Shown here: positions 7,018 to 15,541 of the stretch, piece by piece
Layout: the number at the start of each line of letters is the position of its first letter
Numbering within the stretch: the first letter of the stretch is position 1
Assembly (NCBI GenBank): GCA_014762645.1
Contig: JABURP010000043.1
Location: 1-35,502, forward strand
DNA: 35,502 bases
From: Crocinitomicaceae bacterium
GTDB lineage: Bacteria; Bacteroidota; Bacteroidia; Flavobacteriales_D; Crocinitomicaceae
Reading direction: 5' to 3'
Translations under genes and position numbers: made by a program
The notes under the pieces: model-generated
What the model was told of the DNA's origin: nothing
Databases searched by the model: none
Seen by the model: the letters and a program-made list of their open reading frames with translations, nothing else

Positions 7018-9612
7018 CTATAGAACTATTTTATCCAGTTCTTTCAGGTATGTATTGCCAACATCAATTTTTAGATCGTTGACAATCACGTACTTCTTGC
7101 CTTTTTCCTGGATTTTATCTATGCGAATGATGAAAGAACGCTTTACACGAATAAATTCCAGTGGATCAGGAACCAGATCCAGAAAATTGCCAATTTTTTC
7201 TCTGACAATATGCTTTTGATCCGTGGTAACAATTTCTATATAGTTTCCATCTGCTTTGACGTAACAAATAGTGGACGTATCAATTTTAATTTCTTTCCCG
7301 GCTTCAGATATGGTTAGGTATTGTTTATCATTTCGTAGCCTTTTCATGATCTGCCTTAGAATTTCCCGGAGAATGTCAGCATTATAAATTAACACACGGT
7401 ATCTAAAGAAGAGGTAAATTATGAGAGCTACGGAAATCACAATAAGTGTAATAAACCACCACGTACTCCAGTAAGGTGAATAAATAGTAAACGCAAACCT
7501 TTGTTCGCCAGAAGTCCAGGAGTCATTCTCCCCTTTAACTTGCATGATAAACTCATAGTTTCCCGGGCTAAGTTCTGTGTAAACGACATCATTATTGAAC
7601 GTGTAATTCCATCTATCTTCAAGCCCCTTTAACCTGTATCTAAATTTCAATTCTTGTGCTTCTAAAAATGAAACAGCTGAAAATTCAAACGACAAGCGAT
7701 TTTGATCGTATGCTAATTCCCTGGCATCTTTCCAGTCAAACTGTGCATCATTTACTTCAATCTTATCAATTTTCGGGAAGTAATTGATCTGCTTTTGTTC
7801 ACGTTCAAAAGCAGATTTGAAGATGCGACATACGCCGTCCCGGGTTCCGACCCAAATTTTATCTCCGACAATTTCAATATCGGTTATTTCATTGCTTTTT
7901 AAACCGTCATCCACGCTTAAAGACTGTACCTTGAATTTATTTTGACTGAACAATAGTCGGTCAAGTCCTGCATTGGTGCATACCCACAACGTTGAATCAT
8001 TTTCTACATAAAAGTTGGAAATAAAATTACTGGATAGGCCATTTGACGTGGTCAGTTGAAGTACATCCTTTTCATTATAACAAAAAATGCCCTTTCCTCT
8101 GGAGCCTGCTACCAGGTAATCTTTAAAAACAGTAAGCGCATCTATCCTATTATTTAATTCATTGTGTTTTTTATCGGCTGGAACCAAATCACCATTCTGT
8201 ACTTTGCTTAACCCGGCAATGGTTCCAAAATAACTTGTGCCATGATAGTTTGCATTACACGTAACGCGCATATTATTAGAAATTCGCGATTTCTTCCCAT
8301 CTGGCGGAAGGCATAGATATATGCCACTTTGATACCAGTTAACAATTGAATCGCCATTTACGGTTTCATAAACGCGAAACCCTAAGCTGGTTCCCAGATC
8401 AACCTTATCTTTTGTTTCGGTATTGAACAAATATTCTTCTGAACAGTAATACATTCTGTCTCGGTTGTCATCATAATAAAAGTAGGCTGATAGGTATGAC
8501 CGCTCCTTTACTTCAGTAAAAGTTGTGTCTTTCGAAATTCTCTTTATCCGGCCATCTTCATAACCAATCCAAAGAGAGTTTCCATCCCACGATAGGTCAG
8601 ATACACTGACAAAATTATTGTCTTTATCTACGTTTTGAACGTTGAGGTTATTGAGATGATAAACACCATCTGATTGTGTAGCTACCCAGTAATTCTTCTC
8701 GTGATCAATAAATACATCTGTCACTTCATGCCTTGGAAATGCTCTGAATTGAATGTTACCCAGTTTATCAAAGAAATAGGTTCCATGTGTCCGTGTTGAC
8801 ACCCAAAATTGTTCTTCATTTAACTTTCTAAGTTTTGAGGTTTTGGCGTCAAGCGGTATAGTTGTTATGCTTCCGGTTTCATGGTTAAATGCAGTAATAT
8901 TTTTGTGGTAGGAAATGTAAGTTGTTTGAATATCCTGATAAGTGATAGCTTCAGTTAAACCATACTTTCCCCAGCTTTCCTGTAGTATTGGGACAGATAT
9001 ATATTTTAAACCAGGAGGGATTTTAATAAGCGAATCTTTCACACAGCTATAGGTCAGGGCATATTCAGGGGATTGACTCCAGCACCGGATTATCTCCGTT
9101 TGTTGCTCATGCATGCGGTGAATTTGTTTATCTACATGGCCCTGCTTATCTATTTTAATGTACCCATGCTTGTGAACAAATGTGAAATAGAAATTTTCCT
9201 GATCATCTACGAACATATTACTCATAATCCACTTTGCAGGTAAAGCACGTAAGCTATCGTTCCACTTAAAAGGAGTAAACTGGTGTTCGTTCGGATCTAA
9301 TCTGAAAATGGAATTATTAAAAGTCGTACACCATATACGGCCTTGCTGATCTTCATGAAACCTGAAAATGGTGTTATCTGTTAAGCCATCCTTTGTACTG
9401 TAGTGGTAGAATTTGTCACCATCATATTCATTGATTCCATAATCAGTGGCCAGCCATAAGTGTCCGTTTTTATCCTGAAAGACATCATAGACTTCTGAGC
9501 TTGAAAGTCCGTTGGAGGTACCATATTTATGGTGATGAGAAAGCTGAGCGGAACATACAACCGTTGAGAAGAATAGGATGCTGCACAGATATTTTAGCAA
9601 GACTTGTCTCAA
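7018..9612 (-). CDS. Membrane one-component regulator: beta-propeller, Y_Y_Y, TM and LytTR
   Basis: This 864-residue protein has a signal peptide (about residues 1-22). A long periplasmic region follows, made of two-component-regulator-type propeller blades (SSSEVYDVFQDKNGHLWLATDYGINEYDG and many NLWIG-, WVGT- or WVCT-like repeats). Then come a Y_Y_Y domain (about 620-710, containing LEDRWNYT and LSPGNYEF), one TM helix (about 718-738), a short basic coiled linker, and a C-terminal LytTR DNA-binding domain (about 766-864, with CYVKADGNYIEIVTTD, FIRVKRSFIIRIDKI and GNTYLKEL). There is no histidine kinase or receiver domain, so sensing outside is joined directly to DNA binding inside. The ligand and target genes are unknown. 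The gene is monocistronic. Confidence 0.93.
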   Translation of the reverse strand: MRQVLLKYLCSILFFSTVVCSAQLSHHHKYGTSNGLSSSEVYDVFQDKNGHLWLATDYGINEYDGDKFYHYSTKDGLTDNTIFRFHEDQQGRIWCTTFNNSIFRLDPNEHQFTPFKWNDSLRALPAKWIMSNMFVDDQENFYFTFVHKHGYIKIDKQGHVDKQIHRMHEQQTEIIRCWSQSPEYALTYSCVKDSLIKIPPGLKYISVPILQESWGKYGLTEAITYQDIQTTYISYHKNITAFNHETGSITTIPLDAKTSKLRKLNEEQFWVSTRTHGTYFFDKLGNIQFRAFPRHEVTDVFIDHEKNYWVATQSDGVYHLNNLNVQNVDKDNNFVSVSDLSWDGNSLWIGYEDGRIKRISKDTTFTEVKERSYLSAYFYYDDNRDRMYYCSEEYLFNTETKDKVDLGTSLGFRVYETVNGDSIVNWYQSGIYLCLPPDGKKSRISNNMRVTCNANYHGTSYFGTIAGLSKVQNGDLVPADKKHNELNNRIDALTVFKDYLVAGSRGKGIFCYNEKDVLQLTTSNGLSSNFISNFYVENDSTLWVCTNAGLDRLLFSQNKFKVQSLSVDDGLKSNEITDIEIVGDKIWVGTRDGVCRIFKSAFEREQKQINYFPKIDKIEVNDAQFDWKDARELAYDQNRLSFEFSAVSFLEAQELKFRYRLKGLEDRWNYTFNNDVVYTELSPGNYEFIMQVKGENDSWTSGEQRFAFTIYSPYWSTWWFITLIVISVALIIYLFFRYRVLIYNADILREILRQIMKRLRNDKQYLTISEAGKEIKIDTSTICYVKADGNYIEIVTTDQKHIVREKIGNFLDLVPDPLEFIRVKRSFIIRIDKIQEKGKKYVIVNDLKIDVGNTYLKELDKIVL

Positions 9613-9643
9613 GTTTTAATCTCAATAAGCAGTTTAGTAGGTG

Positions 9644-9674
9644 TGAATATAAGGGAAATCTGAGATTGACAAAA
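9644..9674 (-). promoter_or_regulatory. Candidate promoter of the LytTR regulator gene
   Basis: Read on the minus strand, TTTTG (9670-9674) is followed after 18 nt by TATATTCA (9644-9651). This matches the Bacteroidota TTG/TAnnTTTG arrangement except for the last two -7 bases. It lies 32-62 nt before the ATG at 9612. Confidence 0.45.
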
Positions 9675-9738
9675 GGTAAATAAATCCCATATTGATAGAG
9701 GCTGAATATTTTTGAGTAATAAAATGTTCTTTGTTTGG

Positions 9739-9773
9739 GATCTCGACTCTGCTCAGTGTCCGGCTCGATCACC
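9739..9773. repeat. Dispersed short repeat related to the array at the window end
   Basis: GATCTCGACTCTGCTC (9739-9754) differs by one base from GATCTCGACTCCGCTC at 35387-35402, and is followed by a further GGCTCGATCA segment. It lies between two minus-strand genes and does not code. It is probably one copy of a genome-wide intergenic repeat; its function is unknown. Confidence 0.45.
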
Positions 9774-9777
9774 TAAC

Positions 9778-9810
9778 AAAAAAAGCCGCCTCAATTAAAT
9801 TGAGACGGCT
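9778..9810 (-). terminator. Rho-independent terminator of the cold-shock gene
   Basis: Arms at 9784-9796 and 9798-9810 (AGCCGCCTCAATT and AATTGAGACGGCT) form a 13-bp stem. The single mismatched position reads as a U-G wobble only on the minus strand, where the stem also runs into a seven-U tail (9778-9784). Both points identify the minus strand as the functional one. It lies 84 nt after the csp stop codon. Confidence 0.9.
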
Positions 9811-9893
9811 CGTAAGGCAATGAATAAACTTATATCTAATTGGTCAAATTGACCATTTAATTTTCTGTTTTGTTAATGCCTGACATTAAATGC

Positions 9894-10085
9894 TTATGCA
9901 ACGCGTACGTTGATTGCATTAACGCCTTTTTTTCCTTGACCTTCTTCATAAGTCACATTGTCACCTTCGTTGATTTCATCAATCAAACCTGTGTTGTGTA
10001 CAAAAATGTCCTCAGAAGAGTCTGATGGCGTAATAAAACCAAATCCTTTTTGGTTGTTGAAGAATTTTACTGTTCCTTCTTTCAT
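9894..10085 (-). CDS. cspA-like: Cold-shock domain protein
   Basis: This 63-residue single cold-shock domain has both nucleic-acid-binding motifs: RNP1 as KGFGFI (residues 13-18) and RNP2 as DIFVH (26-30). The opening EGTVKFFNNQKGFGFI and the ending KGVNAINVRV are typical of the CspA family. These proteins bind single-stranded RNA or DNA and melt structures in mRNA. The length (63 residues against the usual 65-70) is normal. A strong terminator follows and a long leader precedes the gene, as expected for a cold-inducible csp gene. Confidence 0.97.
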   Translation of the reverse strand: MKEGTVKFFNNQKGFGFITPSDSSEDIFVHNTGLIDEINEGDNVTYEEGQGKKGVNAINVRVA

Positions 10086-10496
10086 AATAAATAAAATAAT
10101 AGTTTATGCTACACCTTTTCTTGTGTGCTAAAAGGGCCCTTTTTAAACTTTGTTTAAGCATGACCTAAAAAAGCATGTACTTATCTTTGTGTACTTGCTA
10201 GACATTAATTCAGAAAATGTTGGTGAAGTTTAAAAAGAATGAGCAGAAAGCCCTACCTAAAAAATTTCTCAAACAAAACGAGAATGTAATAATCTGATAC
10301 GAAGGTAGACTAATTAATTGGATAAACCTAAAAAGAAATTTTTTAGATCTTTTTATTTTTAATTTATTGCCAATAACCGGACATGTTAAAAAGTATTTTA
10401 ACAGATCTGTTTAGACTATTGCATTATATCTAATTCTTATCGTATCTTTCTTTAAATGAAACAATTGATTGGTAACCAATCATTAATCTAAAACTA
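10086..10496. other. 411-bp divergent intergenic region with a probable csp leader
   Basis: No credible coding frame was found. On the minus strand, TACCTTCG (10300-10307) resembles a -7 box and would give csp a leader of about 200 nt. Long structured leaders are known for cold-shock mRNAs. The plus-strand side holds the promoter and palindrome of the gene at 10497, listed separately. The leader extent is inference. Confidence 0.4.
10443..10482 (+). promoter_or_regulatory. -7 box followed by a 17-bp palindrome
   Basis: TATCTTTC (10443-10450) matches TAnnTTT of the Bacteroidota -7 box, with a TTG about 21 nt upstream. Sixteen bases later lies the perfect palindrome TGATTGGT-A-ACCAATCA (10466-10482), which ends 14 nt before the ATG at 10497. 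Its position just downstream of the predicted transcription start suits either a repressor operator or a small hairpin that masks translation. No regulator can be named. Confidence 0.45.
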
Positions 10497-10862
10497 ATGA
10501 AAAACACATTATTAATTCTGATACTATGTATCACCACCACAGCATTGGCACAGGAATCTACTACAAAAGGTCAGGTGGTTGGAAAAACAGAAGTAGTTAG
10601 TAATAATCCGGATTTAAAAGATTTGGCGATTGACGTAAATGCTAAATATACAGCTTATCAAAGCTCTATTACCGGCAGCAGAAGTGGATCTGTAGAAACC
10701 GTTCAGGACGATTATTTAAAATCTCTGGAGGCTTATATTTCAGCTTTAGAAACCGAAATCTCCGAAGCTAACGATCAGGACGCGCTTGTTTTGAAGGAGG
10801 AGCTTGCTCAGGCAAAAGCCCTAAGAGATAGAGTTCAAATGTCAGGCAGTAAATCAAAGTAA
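10497..10862 (+). CDS. Small secreted helical protein
   Basis: This 121-residue protein has a clear SPI signal peptide (MKNTLLILILCITTTALAQ, cleaved near residue 19). The mature part is polar and mostly helical. The segment DYLKSLEAYISALETEISEANDQDALVLKEELAQAKALRDR (about 74-114) probably forms a helical hairpin or coiled coil. It has no T9SS domain, so it is probably periplasmic. The T9SS gene downstream starts 30 nt after its stop codon, suggesting a two-gene transcript. No family was recognised. Confidence 0.82.
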   Translation: MKNTLLILILCITTTALAQESTTKGQVVGKTEVVSNNPDLKDLAIDVNAKYTAYQSSITGSRSGSVETVQDDYLKSLEAYISALETEISEANDQDALVLKEELAQAKALRDRVQMSGSKSK

Positions 10863-10892
10863 GAATCCCTTAACGAATAAAATTCCAAAATC

Positions 10893-12512
10893 ATGAATTT
10901 GAAATTATACATAAATAGTAAGCTTTTTCTTTTGATAGGTGCGTTTTTACTTTCTTCCAAGGCAAATGCCCAAATCACTGAAAATTTTGATGACATAGCA
11001 ACGCTCGCCGGTTCAGGTTGGGTGATGCAAAACAACAGTTCTCCTTTAGGTTTAACGGATTGGTTTCAGGGCAATGCAACAGCTTTTGCAGCATATAACG
11101 GAGCAGGAGATTCGTACATTGGCGCAAATTTCAACAACACTTCAGGTGTAGGGACGATTAGTAACTGGCTACTCACGCCCAATTTGACACTTAAAAATGG
11201 AGATGTGATAACATTCTATACCCGTACTACCATTGATAATATGTGGGCAGATAATTTGCAGGTGCGTATGAGTACCAATGGTGCCAGTACCAATGTAGGA
11301 ACCGGAGCAACAACCGTAGGTGATTTTTCTACCTTATTGTTAGAGATCAACCCAACCTTGGCGCTCAGTACCTATCCCATGACATGGACCCAATACTCCG
11401 TTACCATTAGTGGACTTACGGCTCCTACTTCAGGGCGATTGGCTTTTAGATATTTTGTTACCAATGGAGGTCCTTCAGGGGCCAATTCCGACTATATTGG
11501 AATAGATGCATTTGTCTACACACCTTATGTTTGTCCTCCATTGACGGTAACCCCCGGATCACTTGTAAATGGCACCGCAGGATCAGCTTATAACGAAGTG
11601 CTGGGTCAAACAGGAGCGTTAGGAACGGCTTCCTATACAGTGATTTCAGGAACATTACCTCCAGGTGTAACACTTGGAACAAATGGAACTTTTTCAGGCA
11701 CTCCAACCGCAACGGGATCCTACACATTTACGGTAGAAGTAACTGACCAAAGTGGATGCACAGGAACACAGGTTTATACCTTAACTGTTGATTGTCCTAC
11801 AAATGGAGCATCTTTAGCACCCTTCCCTGATATGTGTGAGACTGACGCGCCGTTAGTGCTGACACAAGGTTCACCTTCAGGAGGAACTTATAGTGGAACA
11901 GGTGTTACCGGTAGCCAGTTTGATCCATCCGTCGGAACTTCTGTTATTACGTATTCCTTAACAGATGTATATGGATGCACGCAAACTGCTACAGGCACAG
12001 TTACAGTAAATCCATCACCTACTGTTACGTTAACTCCCTTTTCAATAGTTTGTGAAGGAAGTGCACCATTTGCATTAAACGGTGGTTCTCCTGCAGGAGG
12101 CAGCTATAGCGGGACATCTGTGTCAGGCGGGACGTTTACACCAGGTACAGTTGGCACCTATCCGATAACATACACTTATACAGACGGGAATGGATGTACC
12201 AATACCGCTAGTGAAGATATTGTCGTGTCAGACTGTCTCGGATTAACAGAATCTAAGGGATTGAGTAACTTTAGTTGTTACCCAAATCCGACGAATGGGG
12301 AAGTATTTATACAGTTCAGTGAAGCCACCACGGTAGACGTTACCATTCGTATTATTAGTGCTAACGGACAAGTAGTGGCTACCGAAATAATAAGTGACGT
12401 TAAAGGGCAATTCCAGTATGCTTTAGATCTCTCATCTTACGATAAAGGTATTTACGTTATTGAAGTGAATACTACTTCGGGCACAGCAACTCAACGAATT
12501 GTTTTACAGTAA
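10893..12512 (+). CDS. Large T9SS-secreted adhesin-like protein with Ig-type domains
   Basis: This 539-residue protein has a signal peptide (residues 1-27, ending ANAQ). It has a jelly-roll-type N-terminal domain of the kind often annotated choice-of-anchor J (ITENFDDIATLAGSGWVMQNN, SNWLLTPNLTLKNGDVITFYT). A putative Ig domain (about 215-300; GTLPPGVTLGTNGTFSGTPTATGSYTF is a He_PIG signature) follows, then two PKD/Ig-like repeats with SGGTYSGTGV and AGGSYSGTSV motifs. The C-terminus is a type IX sorting domain (CYPNPTNGEVFIQF to the C-terminus). It is probably displayed on or released from the cell surface and may bind polymers or surfaces, but no catalytic motif is visible. It is followed by a strong terminator. 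Confidence 0.92.
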   Translation: MNLKLYINSKLFLLIGAFLLSSKANAQITENFDDIATLAGSGWVMQNNSSPLGLTDWFQGNATAFAAYNGAGDSYIGANFNNTSGVGTISNWLLTPNLTLKNGDVITFYTRTTIDNMWADNLQVRMSTNGASTNVGTGATTVGDFSTLLLEINPTLALSTYPMTWTQYSVTISGLTAPTSGRLAFRYFVTNGGPSGANSDYIGIDAFVYTPYVCPPLTVTPGSLVNGTAGSAYNEVLGQTGALGTASYTVISGTLPPGVTLGTNGTFSGTPTATGSYTFTVEVTDQSGCTGTQVYTLTVDCPTNGASLAPFPDMCETDAPLVLTQGSPSGGTYSGTGVTGSQFDPSVGTSVITYSLTDVYGCTQTATGTVTVNPSPTVTLTPFSIVCEGSAPFALNGGSPAGGSYSGTSVSGGTFTPGTVGTYPITYTYTDGNGCTNTASEDIVVSDCLGLTESKGLSNFSCYPNPTNGEVFIQFSEATTVDVTIRIISANGQVVATEIISDVKGQFQYALDLSSYDKGIYVIEVNTTSGTATQRIVLQ

Positions 12513-12536
12513 ATTGAACTAGCATATATTTTAAAT

Positions 12537-12566
12537 GGGGCTCGAATTTTTCGGCCCCTTTTTTTT
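12537..12566 (+). terminator. Rho-independent terminator after the Ig-like T9SS gene
   Basis: GGGGC (12537-12541) pairs with GCCCC and, past one bulged T, CGAA pairs with TTCG, closing a short T loop. Eight T residues follow (12559-12566). It lies 25 nt past the stop codon at 12512. Confidence 0.85.
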
Positions 12567-12685
12567 GAAATTTGATGACATGTAAAAGCATGGAACCCTG
12601 CTGTATCCATCAGTTTCATAGGTCCTACCCCAAAATTTAAGCACATTTTGTTTATCTTAGAGGCTTAATCTAAAACTTATGAAAT

Positions 12686-13390
12686 ATGAAAGATCGAAAG
12701 ACCTTTAAAAAATCTATTGTACTATTTAGTTTGACTTTTGCATTGGGAGTGCTAATCGCTTCGTGTAATAATGAAAGTTGTACAGATGGTGTGAAGAATC
12801 AGGATGAAACGGGTATTGACTGCGGTGGCGTGTGTCCAGCATGTGAAACCTGCTCGGATGGTATCCAAAATCAAAATGAAACAGGTGTAGATTGCGGAGG
12901 AGTATGTAATGCATGCCCTACTTGCTCAGATGGTATCCAAAACCAGGGAGAAACGGGTATTGATTGCGGCGGGCCTTGCTCACCATGTTCAACACCGCTT
13001 TGCAGCAATGACCAATTTGGCGCAACCGTTAATGGTACTGCTTATACCGCATCATATATACAAACCAATTACCAATTGGGTAATTTGGTAATTTCTGGTT
13101 CAAATTTATCAACGCACAGCATCAACTTACAGGTTGATACCGCCTGGGTAGCTGGTAGCTACAATATCTCAGGAAGCTTTGGAACATCCACAACTGCTGG
13201 TGGTCAATATTCTTACTTGCCTGGTGGACCGGACCTGTATGAAGCAACCACAGGAACTTTAGTAATACTTGAAAATGACAAAACCGGAGGAGCTATGTCA
13301 GCAACTTTTTCATTTGATGGGAATTTGATTTCCGGAGGTGGATCAGGTACTGCCAGCGTAACAAACGGATCATTTTGTGTGAGTTACTAA
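12686..13390 (+). CDS. Lipoprotein with three Cys-rich 24-residue repeats
   Basis: This 234-residue protein has an SPII signal; the hydrophobic stretch ends at IASC, with Cys27 as the lipidated residue. Three tandem 24-residue repeats follow (nucleotides 12779-12850, 12851-12922 and 12923-12994), each reading close to CSDGIQNQNETGVDCGGVC. Each unit has four Cys in a C..DCGG.C..C pattern, so they are probably disulphide-stabilised. The same repeat is found in other Bacteroidota and myxobacterial surface proteins, often as a spacer or stalk. The C-terminal half is a beta-rich domain of about 130 residues (FGATVNGTAYTASYIQ to SVTNGSFCVSY) similar in style to DUF6252-type lipoproteins; that match is tentative. 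Confidence 0.88.
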   Translation: MKDRKTFKKSIVLFSLTFALGVLIASCNNESCTDGVKNQDETGIDCGGVCPACETCSDGIQNQNETGVDCGGVCNACPTCSDGIQNQGETGIDCGGPCSPCSTPLCSNDQFGATVNGTAYTASYIQTNYQLGNLVISGSNLSTHSINLQVDTAWVAGSYNISGSFGTSTTAGGQYSYLPGGPDLYEATTGTLVILENDKTGGAMSATFSFDGNLISGGGSGTASVTNGSFCVSY

Positions 13391-13416
13391 GTAGCTATTA
13401 AATTAAATTATTGAGA

Positions 13417-13447
13417 AACCAGTTGAACATTCAACTGGTTTTTTTTT
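13417..13447 (+). terminator. Rho-independent terminator after the Cys-repeat lipoprotein gene
   Basis: AACCAGTTGAA (13417-13427) and TTCAACTGGTT (13430-13440) form a perfect 11-bp stem, followed by seven more T residues on the plus strand. It lies 26 nt past the stop codon. The minus-strand tail is a weaker U run, so it may also serve the convergent gene partly. Confidence 0.9.
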
Positions 13448-13454
13448 GTAATAC

Positions 13455-13937
13455 CTACTCCGAAAGACTCACTTCCCGAACTTCATCATTGATTTTAATG
13501 ATTGCTTTATCTGTATTGGGTTTTGGCAAAACAAAGTGCAAATGAAAGATGCAATAGGTGTCAATATCCTCCCATGATCCGCCGGTATCCCAAACGAATA
13601 GGGTGTCGTTTTCAACTTTGTAATGACCATCAAAGAAGTTGTAGCCGCCAGCAGCATAATGGTAACGGACATGAATAGAGTCTGAAACATCAACGGATAA
13701 ATTCAGCATTTCTCCCGCTAAAGACATTTCTTCCAACTGGCTGTTAGTAAGGGTGTCACAGGTCGACTTTTCTTTAAAAACAAAATCTTTAGGTGTACGA
13801 TTCGGATCAAGTTCTTCAAACGGAACATCCGTCTCTGCCTGAGTTTCTAAGTCATTTGATTCTTTCTCAGAAACTTTACACGAATAACAGTAGGACAGGA
13901 GGGTAGCAGCAAGGCAGGGGGCAATTAGATTTTTCAA
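13455..13937 (-). CDS. Lipoprotein, unknown function
   Basis: This 160-residue protein has a signal peptide ending in a lipobox-like YSC (Cys20), followed by an acidic linker (KVSEKESNDLETQAETDVPFEEL). The C-terminal part is beta-rich (DSIHVRYHYAAGGYNFFDGHYKVENDTLFVWDTGGSW). A pattern of short strands with IHLHF-type endings (YCIFHLHFVL) is seen. No family was recognised. The gene is convergent with the Cys-repeat lipoprotein gene. Confidence 0.8.
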   Translation of the reverse strand: MKNLIAPCLAATLLSYCYSCKVSEKESNDLETQAETDVPFEELDPNRTPKDFVFKEKSTCDTLTNSQLEEMSLAGEMLNLSVDVSDSIHVRYHYAAGGYNFFDGHYKVENDTLFVWDTGGSWEDIDTYCIFHLHFVLPKPNTDKAIIKINDEVREVSLSE

Positions 13938-14038
13938 AAGGATAAGATTTATGCACGGTGTAAGGTGCGGTTAGACATGATATTTTGTGGATACATATAT
14001 CGTGTCATTACAAAGATTGTGCCCTGGTTAATCAGGAA

Positions 14039-14800
14039 TTAAAACGGATAATTGATGTCTGCCACAATATTGTACGTTGAACTAAAAGGACTCCATCCAA
14101 CATCACATAATTGAATGTTCCATTCATTCGTACCCAACTGATTAACATATACCGAATAGCCTGAAAGTGCATATTCGGTTATGCTATTCACAGCAACTGT
14201 TATACGCACATCATCTGACCCCGGCGTATTTGTAGTTGTTGTATAGATTTTGGTGGTAGGTGTTGAGGAAAATTCAAATGTTAAGGCTCTGCTGTTATTC
14301 GCTTCAGCGTAGCAAGTCCCACCACTGGGAGAAGTCACCGTATACATATTAAATTCACCAAAGCCATCTCCCATATCAATGGTGTTAGTGGTTGGCGTAC
14401 ACGGAGCTGTTACGTCAGGAATTATGAGGTTGTCAACTTTAAGTATTTCGCCATAAGCGTACGAGTTTTTATTAGTGGCCCAAACCCTGCAGTATACAGT
14501 AGAAGAACTCGGGAAATCTGTATATTTTACCGTAAAGTCATCTCCGGAGATACTGTAATAAGCCATTTGATTATCCAGCATAGTCGGATTACCGTCAGAA
14601 TCATAACATCCTCCTAAGTGATTCAAATCTGATGTACCTGTAGAAATGATGGTACCTGTAATGGTGAACAATCCATCAGTACCCACAAATGCATCTGTAG
14701 TTTCTACATTTGGTAAAATATCCTCCGGATTCGTAACAGCCTTACGGCAACTCGTGAATATTAGTGCTCCAATCAATACAAATAAACTTATTCTCCTCAT
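14039..14800 (-). CDS. Lipoprotein, second gene of a barrel/lipoprotein pair
   Basis: This 253-residue protein has an SPII signal (MRRISLFVLIGALIFTSC, Cys18). The next part (TVTNPEDILPNVETTDAFVGTDGLFTITGTIISTGTSDLNHLG region) resembles a fibronectin-like domain of the type seen in Bacteroidota lipoproteins that describe 'Y..WATN....YGE' (here YCRVWATNKNSYAYGEIL). The C-terminal half is beta-rich (TPTTNTIDMGDGFGEFNMYTV). Its ATG overlaps the stop codon of the upstream barrel gene by 4 bp (ATGA), so the two are co-translated and may form an envelope complex. Confidence 0.85.
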   Translation of the reverse strand: MRRISLFVLIGALIFTSCRKAVTNPEDILPNVETTDAFVGTDGLFTITGTIISTGTSDLNHLGGCYDSDGNPTMLDNQMAYYSISGDDFTVKYTDFPSSSTVYCRVWATNKNSYAYGEILKVDNLIIPDVTAPCTPTTNTIDMGDGFGEFNMYTVTSPSGGTCYAEANNSRALTFEFSSTPTTKIYTTTTNTPGSDDVRITVAVNSITEYALSGYSVYVNQLGTNEWNIQLCDVGWSPFSSTYNIVADINYPF

Positions 14801-15399
14801 ATAATATATCTTAATCCAAGTCCATAACTATTATACCCCTGACCACCAACATACCGCACCATGTACCAGTTTCTTGCAACCTGTGTAAAAACTGCAATGT
14901 TATCCGTTATATGGTACTCAAAACCTATACGCGGTCTAATTCCGTAATGCACAAGATTGCCCATATCGGTACCAAATGAAGTCGCGGAAGAATAGGTATA
15001 CCTAAACCGGATATAGCCGAAAGTCGCATCCAATCCAATGTAAGGATTGATCTTATCATGCTTAAAAAACCGAAAATCCGCACCAACTGCAATCGTATTC
15101 ACCCGATAGGTTTCAAAGTATTGAAAGCCGGGAACAACAGTAGTCTGTCCGTCATATACAGTGCTGTAAATAGGAAGTGTATCCAGCCGGGTTTTTAAGG
15201 ACGCTATATGAACACCCGCTCTTGCCCTTACGAAGCCATTAAAATCATTGCAGTAGCTTAACTCAAAAGCAACCGTCGGCTTCATGATATCTCCAATTTC
15301 TCCAGTTGGCCTATAATGCTGTGCTTCAAGCGTTATTTGACCTGAAGACATATTGGCCTGTAGCAATAGGAATACAATACAAGGAATGAGCTTTTTCAT
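14797..15399 (-). CDS. Outer-membrane beta-barrel protein
   Basis: The open frame extends upstream to 15453, but I chose the ATG at 15399 because it begins a clean signal peptide (MKKLIPCIVFLLLQANMSSGQ), giving about 200 residues. The mature chain alternates short aromatic strands with turns (AFELSYCNDFNGFVRARAGVHIA, VGADFRFFKHDKINPYIGLDATFGYIRFRY, GIRPRIGFEYHITDNIAVF). It ends in GLGLRYII, the typical last strand of a small 8-stranded barrel. The specific substrate or partner is unknown, although the overlapping lipoprotein gene downstream suggests a joint envelope role. Confidence 0.85.
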   Translation of the reverse strand: MKKLIPCIVFLLLQANMSSGQITLEAQHYRPTGEIGDIMKPTVAFELSYCNDFNGFVRARAGVHIASLKTRLDTLPIYSTVYDGQTTVVPGFQYFETYRVNTIAVGADFRFFKHDKINPYIGLDATFGYIRFRYTYSSATSFGTDMGNLVHYGIRPRIGFEYHITDNIAVFTQVARNWYMVRYVGGQGYNSYGLGLRYII

Positions 15400-15541
15400 A
15401 CGTTGGGTTAAATATGTTGCTATTAAAGATAGGCAAATGAAACTAAAACACACATACCTGCGATTTACCGTTCATAAAAAAATAACCATAAATCAACCAA
15501 TTCTGAATCTGAAATGATACCTTAATCGTCATATTTAATCT

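Noticed and set aside
15400-15453. Upstream extension of the OM barrel gene to 15453
   Set aside because: The extra 18 residues precede a second, complete signal peptide starting at 15399, so the shorter start is more likely.
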